A stretch of DNA of 64,000 bases, taken from NCBI GenBank assembly GCA_035079385.1, contig JAVHKY010000008.1, positions 4,076,001 to 4,140,000 on the forward strand. The letters are read 5' to 3'. The position numbers and the translations under genes are program-made. Below, piece by piece: positions 11,701 to 21,900 of this stretch. The DNA is from Aspidiotus rigidus (lineage: Eukaryota > Arthropoda > Insecta > Hemiptera > Diaspididae). Below the pieces are notes generated by a model. The model worked only from the letters and a program-made list of their open reading frames with translations, did no database searches and was not told where the DNA came from. Within the stretch, counting starts at the first letter, position 1. Each line of letters begins with the position of its first letter.

Positions 11701-12395
11701 CCAACTCTCATCTTCCTACTGAAGTTTCCGAGGATATTCAACGAGCTTCCAGAAAATTCAAAACAATCCAGGTAGATCTTCCAGGAAATCGTACTTTCCA
11801 AATAAGGACACGTCATGCGCCTGCCTCTGTGACTGAAAAGAATGCTATCTCATCGAATAAAGACGCTGATGAGAAAAATATTCCGAATAATAAGGCTCAT
11901 GAACTGCATCGGAGTAGACATCATTCGAATCTGAACGAGCCCAACGAAAAGCCTTATCCTAGACGAACTCGTTCTCTTGAATCTGAGAATGAATTTATTG
12001 ATGACAATCGTAAAGATGATAGTTTTATAAATTCGCTGCCCGTGAGTACGATAATGAAAGATGATCTCAATATTGTTGATCCCTTCGCGCAAGAAAACGT
12101 TGATGCTAAATTGTATGAACAGTACAGACCCTTAGATTCTCGAATTATTAACATCGAAAATACCATGACCAGTACCCCCGAAGATGTTCGTTCTGAAACA
12201 GTGACTAACAATGTCCACGATAATTTTGTTAAGGGAGACATTTCACCTCCCCAAATCTCTGGTGAAAATCTCAAAGATGCTAATACCTGCGAAAGAAGTA
12301 CGAATGTTTTTGCTTATTTGTGGTGTAAATGTAATGATTTTTTTGTCGTGATATTCCGAGCTTTCGATAGTACAAATGACAAAGTACATCCTTGA
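2791..12395 (+). CDS. HPSE: Heparanase-like endo-beta-glucuronidase (GH79) with a very long C-terminal extension
   Basis: Coding exons: 2791-2987, 5954-6111, 6495-6668, 6742-6949, 7622-7767, 7853-7992, 8076-8359 and 9353-12395. All junctions are GT/AG and phases add up to 1449 codons plus TGA. The family cleaves heparan sulfate chains in lysosomes or outside the cell. The ATG at 2791 opens a signal peptide (residues 1 to about 25, core FWIVILWTSFVG). Family landmarks in order: LVPAYLRIAGPDSNK (about 81-95), a WELGYE box with the expected acid/base E177, LGPDMTS, FTLHYDF, VWMGES with the expected nucleophile E296, EYWAAVMYKSLVG, and a closing beta segment ending near C487. Human heparanase is about 543 residues and stops at the matching point, but this frame continues about 960 residues. 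Asn before the acid/base Glu in the human WELGNE box is Tyr here, so activity is uncertain. Family assignment is firm; the exact 5' end of the transcript is unknown. Confidence 0.9.
3593..4066 (-). mobile_element. Decayed LINE 3' fragment (RNase H / C-terminal tail)
   Basis: Reading the minus strand, the frame contains WSSPIRSSRHEEIDVTRL followed by LIGHTRLTHSFLL. This is typical of the region after RNase H in jockey/R1/I-type non-LTR retrotransposons. The frame is short and other parts of the ORF are missing. It sits in heparanase intron 1, antisense to the host gene. It probably belonged to the same copy as the fragment at 4700-5180, with a Penelope-like piece between them. Confidence 0.65.
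4096..4675 (-). mobile_element. Decayed reverse transcriptase fragment, Penelope-like
   Basis: Two overlapping minus-strand frames cover the catalytic region of a reverse transcriptase. The motifs are GGPLSTLVADVSMSHLEE, then CYMDDKLLIWT (the YxDD active-site box), then LHNKLNEFHPSMQFTIEV and LNYLDLTIRL. The last two resemble the region after YVDD in Penelope-like elements. Frameshifts break the gene, so it is dead. It lies in heparanase intron 1 between two LINE pieces, suggesting nested insertion. Confidence 0.65.
4700..5180 (-). mobile_element. Decayed LINE fragment (reverse transcriptase thumb region)
   Basis: The minus-strand translation reads LDYGSSIYRQANKFSLKYLD, then LRSALGAWHTSPRLISFAEA and IPPLL. 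This is the conserved stretch after the polymerase active site in jockey-superfamily non-LTR elements. No full ORF remains. It has the same orientation as the RNase H tail at 3593-4066. Confidence 0.7.
5250..5895 (+). mobile_element. Decayed BEL/Pao LTR-retrotransposon fragment
   Basis: Plus-strand translation gives TDSSIVLSWIRKPDNFKTFV, then ANRVQCIQDL, WDHVLSAKNAGDVLLRGL and IPNELL, the RNase H to connection region typical of BEL/Pao pol. Further on come DSDGVLRLDARIKLV, SKHRLTKLIIRLEHLRYYHA and GPHLLL, matching the zinc-binding start of Pao-type integrase. Stops and a deletion interrupt the reading frame and no LTRs were recognised. It is a dead internal fragment in heparanase intron 1, on the same strand as the host gene. 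Confidence 0.8.
8690..9190. repeat. Dispersed repeat cluster in heparanase intron 7
   Basis: Intron 7 (8360-9352) holds several degenerate units of the same family as the array at 225-640, for example GTCGAAATTCTTTCAAATCC near 8748 and GAGAGGGACTTG near 9059. It also has repeated GATCGTGACGTCACAGGGTC words near 8835 and 8940, and the ACACGGCGCACGGCAAATTT core near 9130. Confidence 0.75.
9510..12395 (+). CDS. C-terminal extension of the heparanase-like protein (part of exon 8)
   Basis: This is the part of exon 8 after the heparanase fold, residues about 489-1449. It is uninterrupted in frame with the catalytic domain. It is rich in Ser, Asp, Glu and Arg and looks mostly disordered. Visible parts: a 61-residue tandem duplication (580-640 and 641 to about 700), an acidic run (EEEEEQEKE), basic convertase-like sites (RKRR 755-758, RSKR 1076-1079, RRTR 1306-1309), and charged heptad-like helices at about 1028-1070 and 1118-1209 (for example IRKELAEMRERLRARRMEG). 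The C-terminus has Cys residues (CERSTNVF, WCKCND) next to a hydrophobic FFVVIF stretch. I recognise no known domain. No splice site or stop separates it from the enzyme, so either the fusion is real or an unseen splice ends the enzyme earlier. Confidence 0.75.
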   Translation, partial: NQNTDETYEVLRKNKASSLLNGNDTEVDDGTGLLEEGEVDDGMIYVSFPKKQNNSTSSSPEPKTSKNTKFITYSDDTWLSPLPDQLKEIFYKGQERVSSDSPPPESVTPRKERKSNKIENYRIITQALLGKRNVSQTFEEDINNSRFSRSVNKGQERVSNGSPISESMTPRTENNPTEVMNYASLGVQNVSQNLRSSRSVMVNGDDDVMKDEKSDWDDNVSGGEIASLEDWEYKPDSRRMVEEEEEQEKEWRDYGENPDRDLFLHSRKRRDIDALNSNSSSAGVFPVDIVDNLSDSEDAFSFDSDAPVVFMVDSNDPENVRPSRGIVSDAQENLSIQPHLPGSFIHKSKKSKSTKGFTVTPSVNDEVMASTEGASSFSENVSVGERQPVENTEMESTTLTQLLSSEETSELSSFLPTVHDDSPNLTTEVMEAGMTPEVSLNARSMPEESYDEGDDTAKHADEGHQPTHKHEPRHTLRPRLKPAKLPITGPKHPSGYSSVSSTKSPIGRRHHARSIPANKKRIIKFKSGDSDRTQTSKTLPELIRMAQEKLQSMLEANRARIKALRAEREQKRLLNPDPNVMAPRRQSRSKRNVEKINIPRQHLQLDKKVTFEQNSTTNDQLQAGKSVSEDVFHKAQDVCKDLSKSAQGIYSDVSDSMQEKLRSITSWIEDKYKNLKRDLTSARSEHDVSQMRKRIHDYNEEIRKELAEMRERLRARRMEGRGANVDVHQAANSHLPTEVSEDIQRASRKFKTIQVDLPGNRTFQIRTRHAPASVTEKNAISSNKDADEKNIPNNKAHELHRSRHHSNLNEPNEKPYPRRTRSLESENEFIDDNRKDDSFINSLPVSTIMKDDLNIVDPFAQENVDAKLYEQYRPLDSRIINIENTMTSTPEDVRSETVTNNVHDNFVKGDISPPQISGENLKDANTCERSTNVFAYLWCKCNDFFVVIFRAFDSTNDKVHP
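9783..10140 (+). repeat. In-frame tandem duplication, 183-bp unit, inside the heparanase extension
   Basis: AAAGGTCAAGAACGAGTCAG occurs at 9783 and again at 9966, exactly 61 codons apart. The encoded units share KGQERVS, SP, ES, TPR, a NVSQ sequon and a closing SRSV. The second unit has diverged by substitutions and a few missing codons, so the duplication is not recent. Confidence 0.9.
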
Positions 12396-13695
12396 CTTTG
12401 TCGTCAACTCTGTAACCACCAGATAAGAGAGAGAGGCTCCTTTGTGGCTGCTTCAAAATCAAGTTTTAATGCCTGTGATTGATAACAATTTCCTGATAAT
12501 TTATTTGTAAAGAATCTATTCAAATTCGTCATCCCACAGTATGCCACCATCATTGGAAAAATTAGTTTCGTGAGGTAACTTATGCGCAAGTGATAAGAAG
12601 AGAACCGTCGCCATATTGATACAGTCGAAGGAAGGGCAGTTTCAGGAGGATCCAGGAGTATCGTGAGACAAATTTAAATATCGAATATCAAATTTCCAAT
12701 AATCAGAAAAATTAGGTATATTAAAGATTGCTGTGTTAAGGTAAACGCTCTCATCTCAAAAACAACGATCTGGAAAAACAGCATTGTTTTCCCTCTTGCA
12801 TAGTTCTCATTCCCTGTTCTGTGATTGTGGAAGATGAGTCCTTCTTTCTTAACACGGCAGAAAAGAGATTGATTACTATTATCTTTGACTATAATACACA
12901 CTCTTACAAATAGTAGGCCTATAATATTACAGTCAATGATGTTGTTATTGATGTGTTACCGACAATGAGATTTGGAGAAAAGAATCTTTCTTACAGAATC
13001 ACCACACAGAGAGTTTATTTCTCCAAATTTGTGTTTCGGATTCAACTTACATCAATCAATCACTTATGTACACTTCACTTTGCTAGGTACCTACCTATTT
13101 TTTCTTCGATCTCTAAACACAGTGCTTCTGATGATCACCATGTGCCAATATTGTGCTAAAGTAATCATGGTACTCTGCAAACTTGGTTTTCATCATTTTA
13201 TATTTCTTGCAAGAATAGTCGTTATAATTAGTTATTTTCATATTATTGGAATATTGGGTATTGTGATATCACCATTTTGTAAGTCAGTTAGCTCGGAATT
13301 TTCAGAATCAAATACATTGTTGACTTGTCATTTCACTCTGCTTAATTCTGATCACATGAAAGACTGCTTTACTTTTTTCAGTCATAATTTCACACTTCCT
13401 TTTTCGAAGTGATTTATTTTCGTGATTTTTAATGGAATAAGACGTTAGTTTTTGAATTTTTTCTTCATTAAATTATTTATTCATTTTCATTACGTAAGTC
13501 ATTTTCTACATTTATTTTTAATTTTTTAGTTTCAAGTACCTAGGTGGTAGTGTTGAAGTACCTGTAGTCAAGTTTAGACCAGAGTATATTCTGGTGATTT
13601 ATGAATAAGAATTTAATTAGGCTAACGATTTTGGAAATAATGTTAATTTATTGTAGGCATTATTTTTAGTTCTAGAGATACTGCGATAAATTTGT

Positions 13696-13701
13696 AATAA
13701 A
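13696..13701 (+). promoter_or_regulatory. Candidate poly(A) signal of the heparanase gene
   Basis: AATAAA on the plus strand about 1.3 kb after the heparanase stop codon. It is the clearest plus-strand signal before the minus-strand cic signal at 13880-13885. Other A-rich words exist in this AT-rich stretch, so the assignment is tentative. Confidence 0.4.
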
Positions 13702-13879
13702 ATTGATTTTGAATCGTATATCAACTACTTAGAAACCTGTTGTTGGCAGCAAAGAACTCACTATTACTCAGTATCTATGAGAATACGATTCTCTACAAAA
13801 CGTCCACAAATTAAATAAAATTGAAATAACACACATGACGAAAAAGAAAAGTTACAGAGTAGTCAACATCGAGAATGAA

Positions 13880-13885
13880 TTTATT
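13880..13885 (-). promoter_or_regulatory. Candidate poly(A) signal of cic
   Basis: TTTATT on the plus strand reads AATAAA on the minus strand, about 1.6 kb past the cic stop codon. It faces the heparanase signal less than 200 bp away. It is a plausible end of the cic transcript but not proven. Confidence 0.4.
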
Positions 13886-15474
13886 TTACTGTAATATATA
13901 CGTATTTGAAAGTGAATAAAAGTACAAGTATTACACAACGACGATTACAAGAAGCAAAGTTTGATTTAGAGAACCACGCGGACATAAAATAATATACGAA
14001 AGGAAAAAAAAAATGAAAGACTTCCACGTACGAACAGAAAACCTAATAAAGTAGGTCTAGCCTAATGGTATGTTCGAATATTATTGATACGTGAACAAAG
14101 CTTTCTACGTACTTGGCGGTCAAATGCATTTATAGCAATCTATAACATCAGTTCAACGTTAAATTTATAGTTGATATTGTTTTATTAAAAAGAGAGGAAA
14201 CGGAACGAATGAAAAAAATCGGACAGATTAAATGAAAACATATAAACAGCGAGAACTTTTGAATTAACAATTTCAATATAACTTGAACGAAATAAAATAA
14301 ACGGGAGAACAACAATTAGACTGATACGCAATTCACGCACAAAAGTCGTTTCAAAAAATGTCAATTTCTCATAAAATTCAAACCCGCTCAAGGAAAATAT
14401 GGGGTGCGATTAAATAGAACTGATTCAGTTAACGAAGAGAATAGATCTTTGTGGGTGACGAAAAATACAAATACATAAAATTTACTAGCAATGGCCAATC
14501 ACACTAAAATACGGATGAAGATACACAGAATTTTCACACTTAGGAGAAGAATCTACTATTAACATTAAGTTGAGTAAAATATAACAACATAGGTTTAAAA
14601 ACTAACACGAACGAAGTCCAAATAACTACTCAACAGAAAGAATTACTAAAAATGCACAATTTTCATCGGTGGCGAACATCGAGGTTATTTCCCAGCAGTC
14701 ATACGGGTCCGAAAAAGAAATATTTACGTCATAAAAATAATGTTGAATTCGTTTAGTACAATATCGTGAGATGGAGTGTATTTTAAATTACAGATCTGAT
14801 CTTTTTGAAAGAGTAATGATTTACCAGCTCATTAGATATGTTCACGATGTACACTGGCTCAATAGAATACATTTTCTGTTATCATTAGTTTTTTTTGAAT
14901 GAATAATTTTAGTCAACTGATTTGGAATACCCTGTTCAATCTAGGTCGTCTTCCTAGTTTGTAGACCAAAATACAGACACTAATCAGCATAAAATGATTC
15001 CATAAAAGCTTATGTTACAATATTCTTACTGGAAATGCGATTAGTAAAATTATAAAAGGTATTATTCCGAAATAATTAATTGATAATTAGGAGAAAAGAA
15101 ATCCTAAATATCGAAATTTACCAAAGAACGTCCCCAGACTAACAATCAGAGAGGAAAAAAAGGCGTACATGACATACGATAAAACATTAAATTTGAGAAA
15201 CAAAAATAAATAGGAAGATAGAAAAAGAGGGGAAAAAGGTAATAATAATAATAATGAACAAAAGGGAAAACAATATAGACTAAAATGGATGAGATAAAAG
15301 ATTACACATTAACTATACAAGTAAAATGAGCTTTTAAATCTTAAATAATGAACACTGGCTATTAATAAACAGTAAACTTTTTATACTGTAAACAATGGAA
15401 ATTGGTTCAACTACAATTAAGGCTGTATAATAAAGCATTTTATACACAAAATGAAGTAACAATTTGAAAATTCT

Positions 15475-15994
15475 TCAACTATTAGCCATTTGCATTGTGT
15501 TCGAATTACCTGTGAACAAGAATAAAAATAGTATCCCATTCTACAGAACAGAATTATGATCAAAAAATTTGACGAATACCTGATCCCATGTTCGAATCTT
15601 TCGGACTTTCAAGCATATTGGCACTAGCTGGCGTCAGATTGCTCCGGGCCATCAATTTTTGTCGAACTTCTCGAATCTTCAACTGAAGGGAAGCTTTATT
15701 TGGAAATAAACTGATGTGCTCGGACTGCAAGTGTTACAAAATTTTAGAACGATTAATATCCGAAGATCTTTACAGAGTATAAAATTAGGTACGTTATACT
15801 AACTTGAAAATTGTTAGTAGCTTGCGTGGACGGAAAGAAGCCATGCTCTTGGAATAATTGCATCACTAGTTGTCGTCTTTGTTCTAATACTCGTCTGTGG
15901 CCTTTCTCACCGGCAGGATCACTTCGACTCCCCGGGGTTCGAGGAGTACGAGGGGAAGCGTCCCAGTTTTCGAAATCAGACGGCATGATGGTCG
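15475..15994 (-). CDS. cic: cic last three exons: C1 domain and C-terminus
   Basis: Exons 15994-15804, 15724-15580 and 15509-15475. They encode [36 protein letters not shown], then [20 protein letters not shown] and a short [11 protein letters not shown] tail before TGA. This is the C-terminal C1 domain of capicua, which helps the HMG box bind DNA. The splice site after NNFQ is GTTAGT, slightly off consensus, but the phase fits. Confidence 0.93.
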
Positions 15995-18900
15995 CTAAGG
16001 GAAACGAGGGAAATTTTAATTCAATCGAATTTCTCACTCATCAACCAGAAAATCAGATTTAGATGGTTGTGCTGTAAATTGCGGATGAGAACTCACATAA
16101 CATACCTTTAAATTGTTCAACGTTGAAATCCGGTCCGAAAAAGGTAGTTCCGACAAGTTTTCCAGATTTCGGTGGCGCACTCGTGGCTGAATCGCCTCCG
16201 CTAATAGTTTCTTCATCTACAAAACGATTTAAGTAACTAATAATTTCTCCATTTTTTTCATAATCTTCGTTCCAATGGCATAAATTTTCAACTTACCCGA
16301 CGCTCTTTGAGAGCTAGGTTGTTTACTTCGTAAAGTTTGAGTTGAATAAACCTGCGGACTGGACGAAACAGATATGGCACTTGGAGATTGACATTCATCC
16401 GGTTTGAATTGTGGTAATGACGAGAACTTCTGTTCAAAGTTTACTTGTTCTAAAACTCTGAAAAAACCAAATCCTTACTATCAATTGAATTCCATAATAA
16501 ACGCGTCAAGCGTAACTTGTAACTGAATTCGTCCTTACCTATCCATACCATCTTCGATATTTTTTCTGAAAAAACTAAGGCGCTTTGCTGAGGGTGACTC
16601 CGCTACGCTTGAATTATCATCCGAATCGGCGATGTCTTTTTTACTAACCGGAGTCGACGGATACAATGACACTTTTGGAGATACTATCGTCGACGTTACA
16701 GTGCTCGACGGAGAATACGAAGGCGATGGATCGAAGGAAGGCGACGAATTCGAACTTGTAGTTAAAGCTGTGAAGTCATTTGAGGCCAAGTTAAGCATTT
16801 TGAAATCTATCGAGTATTTTCAAAACAATTAGTGACTATACCCTGAGGCACCATAACTTTTCAAGGACATTTATCCCAAGTTTTTTTTTATTTCTGTCAT
16901 TCTTCTTCTGAAGCTCTCCCACGATTGGGAGAAGGAAGTTTGCTTTTTATGTAATTTGACAGAGATTTTATGTGAATGAAGGCTGAAAGGTTTTTGAATA
17001 CTCCACTAATTTTTGGCGAACCCAGATGACAAGATTTTACTCAGCATTTAAGGGGAACAAATTGAGAAAATATTCTAAGAACAGAATTCGTATCTTCTTC
17101 TTACCAGCCATGGACAGTCGCCTTTGCAGAGGAGCTTTTCCCAGCTGAGCAGGAGTAGGAGCCAAGATGAACGGTTTTTCTTCAGTAGTTTCGGTGACAT
17201 TAGTTACCACAACCGACGTCTGTATACTTCGTGCGAGAGAAATCTACGGAAGAACATTTACAATATACAACATCCTTACCAAGTAGTCCAAAAGAAATAC
17301 GATGACGAATCACATTACCTGATCGGTTTTGATACTCGATTCTCTCCTATCTACGGTTAATGAATCGTTTTCACTTCGAGATTGTTCTTCAGAGCATTTT
17401 TCTAATATCAGAAATAGACAATGAAGCATACAAGAGAAGTTTGAGATAAGCTAGGGACATGACTGAAAAATACGTACCATATTGCACCATTGAATGAGCA
17501 CTTGATATCGGATTCGAGCTTCCGTCAGCAGTAGTTCGCACCGTACTTTCTTCTAGTCTACTGTAAACAGTACGGAGCAAAAGGATTAGATTTTAATATA
17601 TAGTCAAGATTTCTATAAGCTTATGAAGAGATCGAGACTCACTTGAATGCGAGAGCAGTATTAGACACACTAGGTTTGCTAACAATAACAGTGGAAGCGA
17701 TATTATTGTAGTTTTCAACAACGCACACGGGTGTTGTCCGCTGCACGTTTGTTTCGTGTCGTACTGTCACACTTTCTGTGAACACGACGAAGACACAAGA
17801 TATTATACTTTCTGGAATTACAAATCCCAATCGAAAAAAATATCGAATTTTACCTGAAACTGGCAACTGTAATCTTTGCGTGGACGGCAAATAGATATTT
17901 TGCAATTGATTTCCACGAACCACGTAATGTAAACTGTCCCCTGAAAGGCCTGCGTTCACAGTGGCCGCTGAACTGGTAGGCTGTTCGACTTCCACATTTA
18001 TCCTATTTGGCTTTAAAACCAGACATCCGGACTCGGTCGGTTTGATCAAGAAAACAGGCTGAGGCTGATAATTAATGGTTACTGGTGTATGGGAAGCACC
18101 CGACGGAGTTTGCAGAATGGATGATACGGGAATTGTTTTCACAGTCGTCACTTGACCTTGATGAGGGCTCTTCAATAAAGGAGTGAATACAGCGTTAGTT
18201 ATGATCGAAGCCGTCGCAGTTTTGATTGCAGACGGACTACTGACGGCGGAAACAGTAGACGTTGATGGATTTAATATGGAGTAACCAGCGGGCAAACCTT
18301 TGATTTCTTGAATTTCTGGAGAGTGAACAAAAACAAATTTACTTGAACCGTCATCACGATTCCACCAACTAATGCGGAGAACGAATTTTTACACACCTGA
18401 TTGCGACTGAGGATTATTTTGTTTAATCAGAATAGGTTTCGTGACCAAACGAAAAGAGTGAACGGAAGGAGGCTGCGAAATGCTCGTGGAGACACTTTCT
18501 GAACTTGCCTTCGACCAGTGCGCATTCGTATACACTTCCGCAGATGGATTATTGCCACTACTTTTAGGTGTTGCTGTATCCACTTTAATAGGCGAACGCA
18601 CTGAATTCATCCAATTATTATCCGTAGGACTTTTCCAAACGTCGTGCGGACTTTGCGTTTCAGATGAAACGTCTCGTTTGATAACCTGCGATCAAGCGAA
18701 CGTATTCAGTTGACGGTCTACATAATAAAGACGACGTATAAGGTAGATTTGATCTAGTTACCTTCGGAGATACAGGGTGGAATGCAGAAGCCCCCGCTCG
18801 ACTAACAGCGGGCGGATAAGAGTACGTGAATACAGAATTGTGAGGAGATTCCGCTTTCGGCGTAAAGACACGTCCGCTATCTTGTTTTAAAACATCCTCG

Positions 18901-21900
18901 TTACCTCTGTAAAAATTGATGAAATTATCATACTGAAATACTAAAGAGGATGAGGTAGACTCTTTCTCGCTTAAAGATTGTTTTTGTGAGAGTTTACGAC
19001 TACCGAGCAGCCTAAAATTACGTCATTAGCTTTGAGCGATTATTATTTACTTGGATTATAAATCCAATATTCCATACCTGGGTATTTTCAAAGGTTTCGG
19101 TCTAAACGTGTCGGACGAGGCACTTTTCACCGGGCTAAATTGATGGAAGGACGACTCAATATCGCTTACAGACTCCGTATCCGAGTCTGTCACGCGTTCT
19201 TTGCACTTCAAATCTATATGGCCTGTATTCTCCAACATCTAGAAAATAATGAAACATAAGTTTCAATATTATTTTCTTTTTTATTTTGAAGAAATAAAAT
19301 AATAATAATCATTCTTACGGAATTAGGATCATCTTCGGACATGTCCTGTTTTTCAGCGATACTATTTTCAGATTTTGGATTATCACAAGGAGCGTTCTGA
19401 GGAAACATCGAGCATTAGAAGAACAGCAAAAATAATCTATAGAACATAGTGGACGACTATTTCAACTACCTGATCAGATTTTTGATCATCCGACATCTCA
19501 ATGGTAACTTCCAGAAAGTGTTCACTATTGGTAGGGTCAACTGAATTCACGCTGGCGTTCTCTTCGGACACACTTTTCATTTTGGACGAACCTGTAGACG
19601 ACTTCCGACGGTCTTTGTTGCACCACTTCCATTCTGGATGGGCTTTGAAATGTGCTTCTTTTACCTAAATGGGCATAATATATTGTGTAATAAAGCGGAA
19701 AACATTCCTTCATTTTGAGTATTTAATGAACTTACTTCGGAAGCAAGCTCGTGATATTTCTGCTTTTCTTCTGGTCCCAGCGCGTACCACCATTCGCCCA
19801 AAATTTTACTAACCGTACGGTTATCTTGATTCGGATGTCTTTGGTGAACTAAGGCACGATGCCGTTTACTGAAGATCATAAATGCATTCATAGGTCTACG
19901 AATGCGTTCTCTCCTCCCCTGTTCATGTGATGTATTCTTTAGTATACATTGAGAAAATCGCTCGAAAGATGACGATTTGACAACTCACTTTGATTAAAGG
20001 ACTTTGCGGATCTTTGTTCTGCAAATTCTGTAAAGCGCTCAATGACTGAGTTCTTCGCTTCCCCGATGTATTACTCGTATTGTTGCTGTTATTGTTACTA
20101 TCATTGGGCACATTCTCTTCCGAATATTCATCTTGTTCGATAGGATCCGGTTCGAAAACATCGTCGTCGTCTTCAGTTCCAGCAACTAGTTCTCCTAACG
20201 GAGGAGATAGTACTGGTGGCGCTGATAATGGAGGAGTAAGCGGAGGCGTCGCATTCGCGCTCAAGATTGGTATTAACGAATCCCAAGTGTACACGGGCAG
20301 CTGAGATATCTCTCGATGACCTGATAAGGAAGAATATAACCTCATTATTTTGTGATATAAACGTAGTGCGACACATGTTCGATGTGCAGATTGTATTCGA
20401 AGGTCTTATTAAAGAACATGCCAATTAGAATGAAGTAGATAAAACATCATCATATCCAGTGATTCAAATTATACGTTTGCAGTTGCATTTCTTATTTCAC
20501 CAGCTCAGTGTAACATGAACGAAAAACACAAGAGATTTTTCTTTACAACCGATTGAGAACTCAAGGATCTTTAGGAAGGGTCAACGTTATCAAACTGAGA
20601 GCAGAATACTTCCATTCAGTAAACATTAAAACTAGCGACATTCACTTTATTTAGACTGGGTGTTGAACTTAATTTTGGATCCTATCTAACAATCATGCAT
20701 ATAAGCTAGAATCTGGCAATGATGCATCGCGAGTATAATGAATTATTCAAAACTCACTGATTGACGTCTCTTCTGTTGCTTCGGATTTGGAGTCCGGAAC
20801 AGGTAACACTGGCAGCAATTCAGTGGGCTGTACAATAATTTGTTGGATAACTGGATTACGAGAAATATTCATCGTTTGAGTTGATTCTATCGGTCCGTTA
20901 AGGTGAACGGAATCATTCGCGGTGTTCAGGATATTCGAAGAGTAGGGAACTTTCGTCGGCTGATCAGCTTGCGCAAAATTTACAACATCGACGGTTTTTA
21001 TTTTACGAACCTAAAAAATGAACGTAAGAATTTTCTTCAAATTTGTAAATAAACACTTCAAATGTGATTTAAAACTCGCGGTCATTACCTGCACTACAGA
21101 GCCTGGAGCTACGACGACGGAATGCTGGATACTCGATGCGTTACTTTGCCCATGAGTTACGTTCGGTGTTCCTTGAACGCGGTGGTGTTGAGTGATACCG
21201 AGCTTCGCATTCATCTCAGCGGTTTTGCGCATACTTCCGTTGGTATCCGAATCAATCTGCAATTCAAGAGGAAAATAAAAATAAAACTGTAAGGTGATAT
21301 AAGTTGAAAAGATGATTTTTAAAAAGATCCGAGATCAATAAAAAATAGGCGGCAATTTGAGCGTGCCCCTTAAATCCAGGGTTACCATACCTCGAATGAA
21401 TTGTTTCAAACATATGAATTGGCATTGGGTATCATGTTGCCGTACACAAAAAAAATGGACATAATTCAGGTCAGTGAAATTTTTAAAACAACAATCTTGA
21501 GAAACGGGTCTAATACAATGAGATTCTTTCTTCACAACCATGGACTTCCTCTGGTTCGTCGTTTATGATAACAAGGCTCACATACATCAATCATCTTCCG
21601 TGCGACAGTATGAGAAACATTTTTAACATTTTTAAACAAATCACTCTTCTGTTTCAAACATATTTTTTCAATTGCAAAGTCTCCGAACGTGTTCGCTAAT
21701 GAACGAAATTCACGAAGTAAAAATTCTTATCCGAGAACGAGTTCGCCAACGATCGATTTGCGATTATAATGAATGTAAAAAAGTCAATAATTCAATACGA
21801 TTCATACCTCAGATGATGTCAAAGCTCGTTCCAAAATATTACTTTGCGAGATCGGTAACAGAATTGACGGTTTTGATCCTTCGATTTTATTAGACATTGG

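Larger units (their letters stand above)
12396..15474. other. Convergent 3' untranslated regions of heparanase (+) and cic (-)
   Basis: About 3 kb of very AT-rich sequence lies between the two stop codons, with no supported coding region. The plus-strand AATAAA at 13696 and the minus-strand AATAAA at 13880-13885 divide it into a heparanase 3' UTR of about 1.3 kb and a cic 3' UTR of about 1.6 kb. The open frame at 12972-13412 is Phe/Ile-rich low-complexity sequence and shows no family signature. Confidence 0.5.

Noticed and set aside
12972..13412. 146-codon plus-strand open frame after the heparanase stop
   Set aside because: Phe/Ile-rich translation of AT-rich 3' UTR with no domain, and no start context or splice support.
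18897..18910. Extra intron inside cic exon 14 ending at TACAG near the FINFY codons
   Set aside because: No matching GT donor lies upstream, and the exon reads through in frame with correct phase at both ends.
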